This document shows, one piece after another, positions 1-7,993 of a stretch of 55,047 bases of DNA. Origin of the DNA: Frankiales bacterium. GTDB taxonomy: Bacteria; Actinomycetota; Actinomycetes; Mycobacteriales; Jatrophihabitantaceae. The stretch spans positions 1 through 55,047 of the forward strand of contig JAOPUZ010000006.1 of NCBI GenBank assembly GCA_025966315.1. Reading direction: 5' to 3'. The stretch's first letter is position 1. Each line of letters starts with the position of its first letter. Both the position numbers and the translations under genes were made by a program. Under the pieces are notes generated by a model, which saw only the letters and a list, made by a program, of their open reading frames with translations, had not been told where the DNA came from and did no database searches.

Positions 1-72
1 CACCATCGCCGGCACTCATCCCTGGGCTATCAGGCACCAGCCCGATACGCTGCAGCCTGCACACACCAATGA
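1..72 (+). CDS. IS3-family transposase (OrfB), C-terminal fragment
   Basis: Frame 1 from the window edge gives 23 residues and a TGA stop. The motif RRHSSLGYQAPARYAAAC is the hallmark C-terminal tail of IS3-family transposases, which follows the last glutamate of the DDE catalytic core. The catalytic residues would lie upstream of the window, so whether the element is intact cannot be told. The enzyme would cut and join the ends of its own element. Confidence 0.75.
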   Translation, partial: HHRRHSSLGYQAPARYAAACTHQ

Positions 73-121
73 AAACCAGGCGACTCTCACAAACCCTGGA
101 CCACTTCACGGGGCCCTGCCA
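1..121 (+). mobile_element. IS3-family insertion sequence, right end only
   Basis: The first 72 bases read through as the extreme C-terminus of an IS3-type DDE transposase, and the 49 bases after its stop resemble the terminal non-coding end of such an element (CTTCACGGGGCCCTGCCA, ending in CA as IS3 members do). The left end lies outside the window, so the terminal inverted repeat cannot be verified and the exact boundary near 120-121 is a guess. A 19-bp minisatellite starts four bases later, which suggests insertion into or next to the repeat. Confidence 0.65.
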
Positions 122-124
122 GGT

Positions 125-193
125 CAGCACCGGCGTGGGGCAGCACCGGCGACGTGGGCCAGTACCGGCGACGTGGGCCAGCACCGGCGTGGC
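125..193. repeat. 19-bp minisatellite, about 4 copies
   Basis: Copies start at 125 (16 bp), 141 (19 bp), 160 (19 bp) and 179 (15 bp). The unit is CAGCACCGGCGACGTGGGC, and the first and last copies lack the internal GAC. It lies between the IS3 end and the 3' end of the LLM oxidoreductase gene. No coding function is supported because 19 is not a multiple of three. Confidence 0.85.
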
Positions 194-269
194 CAGCGAG
201 CTTGAGGGTTGGTGTGAGCTGTAGGCCAGTCAGCCGGTCGGTGACACCCACCAGGCGGTCGGCGTTTGG

Positions 270-1046
270 CTAGCGGCTGTCGCGCCAGCTGACCCATTCG
301 CGCAGCAGGCTGAGGTCGTACTTCGGTCCACCGACGCCAATGGTGAACAGCGTTGCGCCCGCAGCGACGTAGCCATCGGCGGTCTCTTCGGGGCGGGACT
401 CGCCCACCGCAATCGAACGCTCGACCTCGCTGGGATCCCGATTGATTTCTTTGCACCAGTTGTCCAGCACCTCGGACTTGTGCTTGAACAGGTCCAGGTC
501 GACGAACGAATGCCAGATGTCGCCGTGAGCGGCAACGAGCTTCAAGGTCTTCCGCTCGCCGCCACCACCGATCAATACCGGGATCTTCCGCGTCGGAGCC
601 GGATTCAGCTTGCCGAGCCGGGATTCGATCCGAGGCAGCGCGTCGCCAAGGTCGTTCAGCCGGCCGCCCGCCGTCCCAAAGTCATACCCGTACTCGAGGT
701 AGTCCTTCTCGAACCAGCCCGAGCCAATCCCGAGGATCAGCCGACCATCACTGATGTGGTCCACCGTACGAGCCATGTCAGCGACCAGTTCGGGATTCCG
801 GTAGCTATTGCACGTCACCAGCGCGCCGATTTCGATACGACTGGTCTGCTCCGCCCACGCAGCAAGCATCGTCCAGCATTCGAAGTGTTTGCCCTCGGGT
901 TCGCCGTACAACGGGTAGAAGTGATCCCAGTTGAACGCGACATCCGCGCCGATCTCTTCGGCCTCGGCCAGGGCCTCGCGGATCATCCCGTAGTCGGCGT
1001 GTTGGGGCTGCAATTGGATGCCGATACGCACCGGATAGGTAGTCAC
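270..1046 (-). CDS. LLM-class F420-dependent oxidoreductase
   Basis: A luciferase-like monooxygenase-fold protein of 258 residues. Members hydride-transfer between reduced F420 (or FMN) and small organic substrates. Visible marks are the first barrel strand with GIQLQPQ (9-15), NWDHF (39-43) where the cofactor pocket forms, GRLILGIGSGW (101-111) and a later PVLIGGGG phosphate-binding turn near 155. The GTG start sits only 9 bp after the stop of the upstream permease and has no Shine-Dalgarno. It may be read from the permease mRNA, or from a TAACGT box 6 nt upstream that overlaps the permease stop codon. The substrate is unknown. It is shorter than many LLM proteins (about 300 residues) but begins and ends sensibly. 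Confidence 0.85.
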   Translation of the reverse strand: MTTYPVRIGIQLQPQHADYGMIREALAEAEEIGADVAFNWDHFYPLYGEPEGKHFECWTMLAAWAEQTSRIEIGALVTCNSYRNPELVADMARTVDHISDGRLILGIGSGWFEKDYLEYGYDFGTAGGRLNDLGDALPRIESRLGKLNPAPTRKIPVLIGGGGERKTLKLVAAHGDIWHSFVDLDLFKHKSEVLDNWCKEINRDPSEVERSIAVGESRPEETADGYVAAGATLFTIGVGGPKYDLSLLREWVSWRDSR

Positions 1047-1055
1047 AACGCGACG

Positions 1056-2513
1056 TTACCGCGCCATATCGGAGACGCGCTCCGGTTCGTGATCTACGCC
1101 TCGCGCGAACGGAAACGCCACCACCAAGGCCAGCAGAAAGGACACCAGCGACGCCGAAAGCCAGGTGTGCCCAGCCAACCCGACGTCCTGGCCAAGCCGT
1201 CCCCAGAAGGACGCCCACCACGAAATCTGACCGGGATTGATCAGCTCGTACAGCAGGAAGCCGACCGCCCACCCCGCCAACATCCCCGGCCGGGTCGGCG
1301 CCGTCGCCGACGAGTCCCAATTCCGGCCGCCGGTTCGAAGCCACGCCGCGACCAGCACCCCGGACATGGGTACGAATACCGCGCCGATCAAGGACAGAAA
1401 GTTCAGGTAGTCACCGATATGGATGACGAGCGCCGCCAACGTCAACAGGCTGCCGATCGCCACGGACAACACCCGCCGGTCCCACCCTGGACGCAAATTC
1501 TGAATGGATACCGCCGTCGAGTACGTGTTGGCGAAGCTCTGGTCCGTCTCCCGAAGAACCAGAATCACCAAGGCGACCACCCCGAGTGGCAGTGACATGT
1601 ACAGGTCGAAGATGTCGTCCGGATTGTTGAGAACATGCAGCAGGCCGATCAAGCCGACCAGGTAGCAAGCCACCTGCGTTACGCCGTATCCAACAAATCC
1701 GCCCAGAAACGCCGAGCGTCCCGAGCGGGCGTGCCGCGAATAGTCCGCGCCGAGCGGCACCCACGAGATGCTGACCGCGATCACCGCATCGACTGCCAGC
1801 CAAAACCCCGACCAGGATGAGTTGGGCACCGACGGAATACCCTTACGCAGCAAGCCGATCGCCAACACCACAGAGGCAAGTACCACCAGCACCGCCACAT
1901 ATCGGCGCAGGACCCGGATCGCGCCGAGCGGCCGCACCGTGAGCAGAGTCGTCAACGCACCGGCCAGCAATACGCAGAACCATCGATCCAGATGATCGTG
2001 CGCCACCGAACGCAGGCTCTCGGCAATCAGGATTATCTCGAAGGTTCCCCAGCCAAGGTTCTGGGCAATATTGAGCACGGTGGGCACATAGGACGCGCGA
2101 CCCCCCAGCAATCCACGCAACAACACCATCGCTGGCAGCCCCGTTCGGGCGCCCAGCACCAGCGAGATACCAAGAATCGCACCACCGACGGCCGTGCCCA
2201 ATACCACCGCCAGGACCGCCCCGGCGAACGGCAGCGGCCGGTTCGGCAATGCCAGTAACACCGTGCTGGCGGTCGTCAGCCCGAACAGGCTCACGCCGAG
2301 GTTGCCCCAGAACCCGAACTGATCCAGCAAGCCGAGCGTGCGCGGTGCTGATTCGTTGAGGGTGTGCGGAGCCTCGTTCCGGTCGTCGTCCGGTGGCGGC
2401 TGGTTCGGAAAAGGCTGGTCGGTGTAGGACAGGCCCGAACCGGGGCGGCTCGACTCGGGCTTGCTCGAGTACGGCTGGTTCGGGTCGCCACGTTGAATGA
2501 GCGATGACATCAT
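1056..2513 (-). CDS. cytX: Cytosine/purine permease family (NCS1), putative hydroxymethylpyrimidine transporter
   Basis: A 485-residue integral membrane protein with about 60 hydrophilic N-terminal residues and then roughly twelve hydrophobic segments. The first conserved block, LGLLDQFGFWGNLGVSLFGL, is typical of NCS1 nucleobase:cation symporters. A TPP riboswitch directly upstream argues that the cargo is the thiamin precursor hydroxymethylpyrimidine (CytX class) rather than cytosine. The divergent neighbour is ThiD, the kinase for the same compound. Two ATG codons lie side by side at the start (2513 and 2510). The GAAGAGG Shine-Dalgarno fits the second one better (7 nt instead of 4), so the real protein may be one residue shorter. 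The LLM oxidoreductase gene follows after 9 bp. Confidence 0.88.
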   Translation of the reverse strand: MMSSLIQRGDPNQPYSSKPESSRPGSGLSYTDQPFPNQPPPDDDRNEAPHTLNESAPRTLGLLDQFGFWGNLGVSLFGLTTASTVLLALPNRPLPFAGAVLAVVLGTAVGGAILGISLVLGARTGLPAMVLLRGLLGGRASYVPTVLNIAQNLGWGTFEIILIAESLRSVAHDHLDRWFCVLLAGALTTLLTVRPLGAIRVLRRYVAVLVVLASVVLAIGLLRKGIPSVPNSSWSGFWLAVDAVIAVSISWVPLGADYSRHARSGRSAFLGGFVGYGVTQVACYLVGLIGLLHVLNNPDDIFDLYMSLPLGVVALVILVLRETDQSFANTYSTAVSIQNLRPGWDRRVLSVAIGSLLTLAALVIHIGDYLNFLSLIGAVFVPMSGVLVAAWLRTGGRNWDSSATAPTRPGMLAGWAVGFLLYELINPGQISWWASFWGRLGQDVGLAGHTWLSASLVSFLLALVVAFPFARGVDHEPERVSDMAR

Positions 2514-2518
2514 GCACC

Positions 2519-2633
2519 TCTTCCTTCGCCGGTATTAACCGGATCAGGTTCGAGCGGTCGGCGGCACGAAGTCGGCGATATGTCGCGACTCGATCCACCC
2601 TCTCAGCCCGTAACGCCGGGCTCCCGCGGGGAC
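2519..2633 (-). promoter_or_regulatory. TPP riboswitch (THI element)
   Basis: Read on the minus strand the leader contains GGGCTGAGAGGGT, the J3-2/P3 core that binds the pyrimidine of TPP. About 45 nt later come GAACCTGATCCGG and TTAATACCGGCGAAGGAAG, the pyrophosphate-sensing arm. Outer strands CCCCGCGGG and the final GGAAG close the aptamer. The Shine-Dalgarno of the permease (GAAGAGG) directly continues the last aptamer strand, so ligand binding probably blocks ribosome access and not transcription. I saw no separate Rho-independent terminator between aptamer and ATG. Confidence 0.95.
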
Positions 2634-2638
2634 GGCTC

Positions 2639-2644
2639 TAGATT
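2639..2644 (+). promoter_or_regulatory. Probable -10 box of a leaderless thiD transcript
   Basis: TAGATT ends 6 nt before the GTG start of thiD and there is no Shine-Dalgarno. This is the spacing at which actinobacterial leaderless mRNAs begin on the start codon. No convincing -35 hexamer is visible. Confidence 0.5.
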
Positions 2645-2650
2645 AGTACG

Positions 2651-3529
2651 GTGACCAGCTCGCTGTCTTCCGACCCCGTGCCGACAAACCCCGTGCCGAC
2701 AAACCCCGTGCCGATCGCGCTGTCCATCGCGTCTTCCGATTCTGGGGGCGGCGCCGGCATTCAAGCCGATCTGAAGGCGATGTCGGCGTGCGGCGTCTTC
2801 GGCACCACGGTCATTGTGGCTTTGACGGCCCAAAATACCGTCGGCGTAACCGCGATTCATGAATGCCCGCCGGAGTTCATCCGCGCCCAACTCGCTGCGC
2901 TGTTCGCCGATCTCCGCCCGCAGGCCATCAAGTCGGGCATGCTCTTCTCGGCGACGGTGATCCACACGGTGGCCGACTTCCTCGATGAATTCGCAGCCTC
3001 CCAGCCCGGCCACCCGCTGCCGTTCGTGCTCGACCCGGTCATGGTCGCCTCGTCCGGCGCGCGGCTGTTGGCCGAGGACGCGGTCGCCGCACTCGTCGAA
3101 CGGCTGTTCCCGCTGGCCACCGTGATCACGCCCAACCTGATGGAAGCGCAAGCCCTCACCGGCCTGGCCACGGAGGATCGCATCGTCCTCACCGAGGCCC
3201 TGGTCCGACTCGGTGCGCGCGCAGCGTTGGTCACCGGCGGCCACGGGCTCGAACCGGTCGAGCACCTCTTCCACGACGGACGTCATCTTGATCTGCCCGT
3301 GATCCGGCACGACGTCGCCGCCACGCACGGCGCCGGCTGCACGCATTCGGCTGCACTCGCGGCCTGCCTGGCGCGCGGAGATTCCCTCGAACATGCGGCT
3401 CGGCGCGCAGTACTAGTGGCCGGCGCGGCGGTCAAGCACGGTCTAGCCGGACTGGGTGCCGGTGACGGCCCGGTGGACGCACTGAACCTGCGCACGCTCA
3501 GTCCGCCGGACCCGCCGATCCTGGCCTGA
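2651..3529 (+). CDS. thiD: Hydroxymethylpyrimidine/phosphomethylpyrimidine kinase
   Basis: ThiD phosphorylates HMP and then HMP-phosphate, giving the pyrimidine half of thiamin. The 292-residue product has the substrate loop SDSGGGAGIQAD at 29-40, the mid-protein KSGML and PFVLDPVMVASSG segments, and the C-terminal THGAGCTHSAA loop with the catalytic cysteine. The family is usually about 265 residues. The extra length is an N-terminal tail containing three tandem NPVPT-like pentapeptides encoded by a 15-bp repeat. The gene diverges from riboswitch-controlled cytX but lies outside that riboswitch. Its 3' end overlaps the convergent ROK gene by 32 bp. Confidence 0.93.
   Translation: MTSSLSSDPVPTNPVPTNPVPIALSIASSDSGGGAGIQADLKAMSACGVFGTTVIVALTAQNTVGVTAIHECPPEFIRAQLAALFADLRPQAIKSGMLFSATVIHTVADFLDEFAASQPGHPLPFVLDPVMVASSGARLLAEDAVAALVERLFPLATVITPNLMEAQALTGLATEDRIVLTEALVRLGARAALVTGGHGLEPVEHLFHDGRHLDLPVIRHDVAATHGAGCTHSAALAACLARGDSLEHAARRAVLVAGAAVKHGLAGLGAGDGPVDALNLRTLSPPDPPILA
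2674..2717 (+). repeat. 15-bp in-frame repeat in thiD, 3 copies
   Basis: Unit CCCCGTGCCGACAAA is repeated at 2674, 2689 and 2704 (last copy diverging at its end). It encodes PVPTN repeats just before the kinase domain. The unit is a multiple of three and therefore keeps the frame. Confidence 0.85.
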
Positions 3530-4496
3530 ACTGGGTGAGCGTGAGCACCGGATAGGCCGCTCCGATCAGGGCCGAGCGCTCGGCGTCGGCAGCCGGCACC
3601 AGCGCGAGAGATTCCAGCCCTGCCTCCGACCCTGCCTCTCGGCCTGCCTTCAACCCCGCGTCCCGCCCGCCGTCCCGCGCCTGCCGAAGTCCGCGACGGA
3701 TGGCCGGCGCGACCAGGTCCCAGGAACCGACGATCGAGCCGCCGATCACCAACGTCTGCGCGCCGAAGCCGGCCAACCACGGAGCGAGCACTTCGCCGAG
3801 CACCTCGAACGCGGTGCTGAACACCCGGTCGGCCATCGGCTCACCCGCGCGCGCGGCCTCGGCGATTTCCCGGACATCGAGCTTCGCATCGCCCCCGGCC
3901 GCCGCATAGGCCCGGCGAATCGCCCGGCGAGACACGTGATCTTCCAACGGCCGGCCCCGATAACTGAGCAGATGCACTTCCGCCTCCGGCGGCACCCGTG
4001 GATCGTCATCGACGACCCGGCCATGTTCCAGGAACGCCGAACCGACGCCGGTTCCGAGTGTGATGGCCACGCACCGGTCCGCTCCGACCGCGGCCCCGGC
4101 CAGCCACTCCCCGACCAGGAACGCGCTGGCATCATTGATGAAATCGATCTCGCTCGGGCGCGCCGACCGCGCTTGGAGAGCGGTCATCAAGGCCGCCCGG
4201 ACGTCGACCCCGTCCAGCGCATCGAACTTGCCGACGCCGGCGAACCGGGCGACCCCGTGGACGTAGTCGAACGGACCGGGCATCGCCACTCCCCAGCGCG
4301 CACCGGCCGCCGGCTGCAGCGAGGCCGCCGTCTCCGCCCAGGCCCCCACGATGTCGGCCGCCGTGCCCTGCGCGTCCACCTCGACCCGGACCGCGCCGGT
4401 CACCCGCCAGGGTGTGGTCTCGATCCAAGCCGCGGTGACGTGCGTGCCGCCGATCTCCAGAATGGGAACGCGCTGGGCGGGATTGGCCAAACTCAC
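3498..4496 (-). CDS. ROK-family sugar kinase-like protein
   Basis: The 332-residue protein has the ASKHA fold: phosphate loop LEIGGTHVTAAW at about 13-24, INDASAFLVGE around the catalytic aspartate, and a second nucleotide loop AITLGTGVGSAF. ROK kinases phosphorylate glucose, N-acetylmannosamine and similar sugars. The usual ROK zinc motif (H followed by CXCGXXGC) is missing: the matching region EVHLLSYRGRPLEDH has no cysteine. It is thus a ROK kinase of unknown sugar or a zinc-free subgroup. The GTG start overlaps the TGA of the mycothione reductase gene by two bases (GTGA), so translation is probably coupled. A low-complexity Gly/Asp/Ala stretch (about residues 285-305) precedes the C-terminus. 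Confidence 0.8.
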   Translation of the reverse strand: MSLANPAQRVPILEIGGTHVTAAWIETTPWRVTGAVRVEVDAQGTAADIVGAWAETAASLQPAAGARWGVAMPGPFDYVHGVARFAGVGKFDALDGVDVRAALMTALQARSARPSEIDFINDASAFLVGEWLAGAAVGADRCVAITLGTGVGSAFLEHGRVVDDDPRVPPEAEVHLLSYRGRPLEDHVSRRAIRRAYAAAGGDAKLDVREIAEAARAGEPMADRVFSTAFEVLGEVLAPWLAGFGAQTLVIGGSIVGSWDLVAPAIRRGLRQARDGGRDAGLKAGREAGSEAGLESLALVPAADAERSALIGAAYPVLTLTQFRPGSAGPAD

Positions 4497-5863
4497 GAAA
4501 AATCGAGCTTCAACAGCGCATTCTCTATGACCTCAGCCAACGCGGGATGAATCCAGTATTGGCCTCGCGCCAGCTCGGTGACGGTCTGGCCGAACGACAT
4601 GCCCTGGATGAGCGGCTGGATAAGGCTTGAGGCGTGCGCCCCCATCAGATGCGCGCCGAGCAGCAGCCCAGTGTCGCGGTCGGCGATGAGCTTGCAGATG
4701 CCGACGGTGTCCTCCATCGCCCACCCGTACGCGGTGCTGCCATACTCCTGGACCGCGCACACGTAGTTGCGGCCCTGCGCCGAGGCTTCCTCTTCGGTGA
4801 GGCCCACGCCGGCCAGCTGAGGGTGGGTGAAAACCGCAGACGGGACGTACCGATGGTCGAAAGCCCTTAAGTCATCGGGGTGAACGAGGTTGTGCGCGAC
4901 CGCCCGCGCCTCGTGGTTGGCCACGTGCTTGAGCTGGTACGGCGACGACACGTCGCCCAACGCCCAGACGCCCGGAGCCGTCGTCCGACCGTACTGATCG
5001 ACCTGCACGCGCCCGTCCGGGTGGATGTCAACCCCGGCCGCGGCCAACCCGAGCCGATCCGAGTTGGGCTGCCGGCCAACCGCGAGCAACACGCGATCGC
5101 CGGTCAACTGGCTGCCGTCGGCCAGGTCCAGCTGGACACCGGCCGCGGTACGGGTGAGCTTCGTGGCCTCGGTGAACAGCCGCACGTCCCATTGTTCGCT
5201 CGCCACTTCGGTGAAGCGCTCGCCCACTTCCGCATCCGAACGGCGCAGCAAGCGTCCGGACCGGCACAGCAAGGTGACCTTCGCGCCCAGGGCGCTGAAG
5301 ACGTGCGCGAATTCGACGGCGATGTACCCGCCGCCGACGATGATCAGGTGCTCGGGCACCTCGTCGATCCGCATCACGGTGTCGGACGTGTCGAACGGGA
5401 CGCCCCGGGCGAGCGCGTCCTCGAACGCCGGCGGCAGCACAACCCGGGCGCCGGCGGCAATGACAATCTGGTCCGCGGTGATCCGGTCACCGGTCGACAT
5501 GACCAAGGTGTCACGCGCCACGAACTCGGCGTGCCCCAGAAACGCCGTCGTGTTGTCGCCGTTGATCCGGTAATCCCGCCCGCCGGCCGAGATCGGATCG
5601 ATGCGGCCGAAGACCCGGTCACGAATATCGGGCCAGCGGACCTTGTCCAGCGACGAATCGATGCCGAATCGCGCCGAGTCCGCGATCGTGTTGGCCACCT
5701 CGGCGGCGTACACGAACATCTTGGTCGGGATGCAGCCGACGTTCAGGCAGGTCCCGCCGAAGACGCCTTCTTCAATGATCGCCACTTTCTTACCGTCGAA
5801 GTCCGGCGTCACCAAGGAGTTGCCGGAGCCGCTGCCGATGATCGCCAGATCGAAATCAGTCAC
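4493..5863 (-). CDS. mtr: Mycothione reductase
   Basis: This flavoprotein uses NADPH to reduce mycothiol disulfide, the actinobacterial counterpart of glutathione reductase. The 456-residue product shows the FAD dinucleotide motif GSGSGN (10-15), the redox-active pair in GGTCLNVGCIPTK (Cys39 and Cys44), the NADPH motif GGGYIAVEF, the second FAD motif VWALGDV, and the C-terminal HPALAEVIENALL with the catalytic histidine supplied to the partner subunit. I chose GTG at 5863 because this puts the FAD strand at the normal distance from the N-terminus and it has a TAATGT box 6 nt upstream. A TTG two codons earlier is possible. It presumably keeps the mycothiol pool reduced for the surrounding redox and stress genes. 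Confidence 0.93.
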   Translation of the reverse strand: MTDFDLAIIGSGSGNSLVTPDFDGKKVAIIEEGVFGGTCLNVGCIPTKMFVYAAEVANTIADSARFGIDSSLDKVRWPDIRDRVFGRIDPISAGGRDYRINGDNTTAFLGHAEFVARDTLVMSTGDRITADQIVIAAGARVVLPPAFEDALARGVPFDTSDTVMRIDEVPEHLIIVGGGYIAVEFAHVFSALGAKVTLLCRSGRLLRRSDAEVGERFTEVASEQWDVRLFTEATKLTRTAAGVQLDLADGSQLTGDRVLLAVGRQPNSDRLGLAAAGVDIHPDGRVQVDQYGRTTAPGVWALGDVSSPYQLKHVANHEARAVAHNLVHPDDLRAFDHRYVPSAVFTHPQLAGVGLTEEEASAQGRNYVCAVQEYGSTAYGWAMEDTVGICKLIADRDTGLLLGAHLMGAHASSLIQPLIQGMSFGQTVTELARGQYWIHPALAEVIENALLKLDFS

Positions 5864-5869
5864 GATCAA

Positions 5870-5875
5870 ACATTA
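5870..5875 (-). promoter_or_regulatory. Probable -10 box of leaderless mtr transcript
   Basis: Minus-strand TAATGT ends 6 nt before the GTG of mtr, with no ribosome-binding site between. It lies about 75 bp from the divergent hemerythrin promoter box. Confidence 0.45.
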
Positions 5876-5950
5876 ACCGGCCAAATCAAGCGACGCAGTG
5901 CTCACGCAGGCGCTTACCCCGGCGCTGCTTCCGGGCGGCTGTGGCTTGCG

Positions 5951-5956
5951 TAGGGT
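5951..5956 (+). promoter_or_regulatory. Probable -10 box of leaderless hemerythrin transcript
   Basis: TAGGGT ends 7 nt before the chosen ATG at 5964, with no Shine-Dalgarno. This supports the short start and not the longer reading frame that begins at 5898. Confidence 0.45.
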
Positions 5957-5963
5957 CGAACCC

Positions 5964-6551
5964 ATGACCGAGCCCGATCCGGAGTCCGTTTTCGACGTCC
6001 TGAACAGCGACCACCGTGCCATTGCCGAGCAGCTCACAGCGCGCCCGGTCGCCGCTGACAGCGAGCCGGACGGGACGGGCGAGGCCGGCGACGCGGCGCG
6101 GGAACAGCTGGTCATGGACCTGGTGCGACACTTCGTCGCCGAGGAGCAGTACCTGTACCCGACGGTGCGCGACCGGATCCCCGACGGCAGCGCCATTGCC
6201 GACGAGGCATTCCGCTCTCACCGAGACTGTGAAGCCGAGCTTCGGGTCCTGGAACGCCAGGATGCGAGTGAATCTGAGATCGCCGCCGTGCTGGCCAGCG
6301 TGGCCGCGCAATTCGACGTCCACGTACGCAAACAGCAGAATCTGTTTACGCAATTGAAGGCCGCCCTGTCGTCGGCTGAGGCCATCGAGCTCGGCGAGCA
6401 GGTGCTGGGCTCGGAGCAGGTCGCGCCGACCCGGCCGCGCACCCTCGCCTCGGAGTCGGCCGGCTTGAACAAGGCCGAGAGTCTCGTCGAGGGGTTCATC
6501 GACCGGGTTCGCGATGCCTACAGTCACCGCGGCGTCGATGGCTCGAACTAA
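5964..6551 (+). CDS. Hemerythrin HHE cation-binding domain protein
   Basis: A 195-residue protein with a four-helix di-iron bundle in its first two thirds. Candidate iron ligands are in LNSDHRAIAEQL (about residues 13-24), RHFVAEEQYLYP (about 52-63), FRSHRDCEAEL and DVHVRKQQNLF. HHE proteins of actinobacteria bind oxygen or NO, or act in peroxide and acid stress. The C-terminal tail GLNKAESLVEGFIDRVRD is helical and unassigned. The gene diverges from mycothione reductase, in keeping with a redox role. The last codons and the TAA stop lie inside a tandem repeat. Confidence 0.85.
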   Translation: MTEPDPESVFDVLNSDHRAIAEQLTARPVAADSEPDGTGEAGDAAREQLVMDLVRHFVAEEQYLYPTVRDRIPDGSAIADEAFRSHRDCEAELRVLERQDASESEIAAVLASVAAQFDVHVRKQQNLFTQLKAALSSAEAIELGEQVLGSEQVAPTRPRTLASESAGLNKAESLVEGFIDRVRDAYSHRGVDGSN

Positions 6552-6607
6552 CGGCCGGCTCGACCGGCTCGAACTAACGAACGGCTCGAACGGCTCGAAC
6601 GGCTCTG
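6540..6607. repeat. Minisatellite spanning a stop codon (26-bp and 9-bp units)
   Basis: GGCTCGAACTAACG occurs at 6540-6553, where its TAA is the hemerythrin stop codon, and again at 6566-6579. CGGCTCGAA units follow at 6582, 6591 and (partly) 6600. The array fills the gap between two convergent genes. Confidence 0.8.
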
Positions 6608-6642
6608 CGTAATCGAGCGCTCCAACCAACCGACCGAGGGAA

Positions 6643-7347
6643 CTAACGGCCAGCGTCCGGCAGCGTGCCCGTCTCGACGACCTCGGCGGCGACGTCCCGC
6701 AATTTCAGGTGCAAACTCTGGCTGCTCGTCCGCAACAGGGTGAACGCCTCGTCCTGGGTGATTTTGCGGTGCGCCATCAGCACGCCGAGGGCAACCCCGA
6801 TCTGCCGGTTGGTGAGCAACGCCGCCGACAGATTGCTGGCCTGCTGCTCGGCCTCGCTCAAGGCGACCAGGCTGGACGCGTGCGCTGCGAACACCGTTGC
6901 CAAGTCCACCGATTCGGTGGAGAACGCCCCCGGAACCGGGCCGTACAGGTTGAGCGCCGCCGACTCTTGGGCCGCCAACTGCAGCGCCAACACCGAGCGA
7001 ACCGGCGAGTCCTCAGACAGCGTCCGGGTGAAGTTCGGCCACCTGGTCTCGGTCTCGACGTCGAACATCACGTAGTCGGCATCTCGCTCGGCGGCCTGCA
7101 CACACGGACCCTCATGCAGCGTGTGCTGGATGCTGTCGACATGAGCGGCCACCGGGTCGGTATTAGCCAGGCCGCGACATTTCGGGCCTTGCACGAGCGT
7201 GATGCTCGCCCAGTCGCAGCCGTCGACGTGCTTGACGGCCAGCTCGACGATCCGCAGCAGCGCCGATTCGTGATCGCCCACGCCGCGTAACTCTGCCCCG
7301 AGAGCTGCGAACTCGCCGGACAGCTCCAGCATCTGGTCGTTATCCAT
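6643..7347 (-). CDS. GAF and ANTAR domain protein (first of two paralogues)
   Basis: A 234-residue cytoplasmic regulator. An N-terminal helix (MDNDQMLELSGEFAAL) leads to a GAF-like sensory domain (roughly 25-160). The C-terminal ANTAR RNA-binding domain (about 165-225) contains RQIGVALGVLMAHRKITQDE and a final AFTLLRTSSQ helix. ANTAR proteins bind paired hexaloop hairpins in nascent mRNA and prevent termination. The ATG at 7347 was preferred over longer in-frame options because it matches the start of the paralogue at 11298 (METDAMVELSREFAG). Target RNAs are not evident here. Confidence 0.88.
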   Translation of the reverse strand: MDNDQMLELSGEFAALGAELRGVGDHESALLRIVELAVKHVDGCDWASITLVQGPKCRGLANTDPVAAHVDSIQHTLHEGPCVQAAERDADYVMFDVETETRWPNFTRTLSEDSPVRSVLALQLAAQESAALNLYGPVPGAFSTESVDLATVFAAHASSLVALSEAEQQASNLSAALLTNRQIGVALGVLMAHRKITQDEAFTLLRTSSQSLHLKLRDVAAEVVETGTLPDAGR

Positions 7348-7471
7348 GCCGCTCACACCATCCCGTAGCGAGTCGTCCCCGTCGCTGACCGCTCCCGGCC
7401 ACTGGCACCGGTTGCACGCCAGCTTAGCGCCGATCCGGCGGCCAACATCCATTCGTGATAGCAATAGACCG

Positions 7472-7993
7472 GTGACCGACAGCGCGGACGAGCCGGAGCG
7501 CGACGACGACTGGGACGCCAAAGCGCGCCACGAAACACCACTCGGTCGGCTGGACCGCAACTGGGCCGATCTGCTGCAAGAACTCCGCGTGGTGCAGACC
7601 GGGGTACAACTGCTGACCGGGTTCCTGCTGACCCTGCCGTTCCAGGACCGGTTCGCCCGGCTGCCCCCGTTCAGCAAGGACGTCTACCTGGGCACCGTCG
7701 CCACGTCCGTCGCCGCGACCGGGTTCCTGATCGCGCCGGTCAGCGTGCATCGGCTGCTGTTCCGGATGCACGCTCGGCGGCAGATGGTGACCATTGCCCA
7801 TCGGCTGGCGTTGACCGGTATGTTCCTGCTCGGCTGTTCGGTGACGGGTGTGGTCCTGCTGATCTTCGACGTCATCCTCGGCCGGACCGCCGGATTGGTC
7901 GCCGCCGGCGTCACGCTGGCCATGCTCGTCGCGCTGTGGGTGGGCATTCCCACAGGGCTACGACTGCTGCTCCACCACGACCGCGGCCGGTGA
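7472..7993 (+). CDS. DUF6328 family membrane protein
   Basis: A 173-residue protein with an acidic N-terminal tail, then the family's conserved block NWADLLQELRVVQTGVQ and TGFLLTLPFQ, followed by four hydrophobic helices. GTG at 7472 was chosen because it starts just before the acidic DSADEPERDDD segment. The reading frame is open further upstream, but that part overlaps the divergent GAF-ANTAR gene start. The function is unknown; members are common and single-copy to multi-copy in soil actinomycetes. Its 3' end overlaps the convergent ligase gene by 36 bp. Confidence 0.8.
   Translation: MTDSADEPERDDDWDAKARHETPLGRLDRNWADLLQELRVVQTGVQLLTGFLLTLPFQDRFARLPPFSKDVYLGTVATSVAATGFLIAPVSVHRLLFRMHARRQMVTIAHRLALTGMFLLGCSVTGVVLLIFDVILGRTAGLVAAGVTLAMLVALWVGIPTGLRLLLHHDRGR

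Noticed and set aside
1053-1058. Leaderless promoter of the LLM gene
   Set aside because: TAACGT at 6 nt fits, but its TAA is the stop codon of cytX, so the match may be accidental and I did not list it as a feature.
480-1595. 371-codon frame opposite the LLM and cytX genes
   Set aside because: It is antisense to two well-conserved genes, rich in Arg/Pro/Gln and without a domain, as expected for a high-GC shadow frame.
2519-2633. tRNA or other RNA gene
   Set aside because: A GGTTCGAGC-like string looks like a T-loop at first, but the complete THI-box motifs show that it is a TPP riboswitch.
3498-3529. Frameshift at the thiD/ROK junction
   Set aside because: The two genes are convergent and both ends agree with family length, so the 32-bp overlap is genuine.
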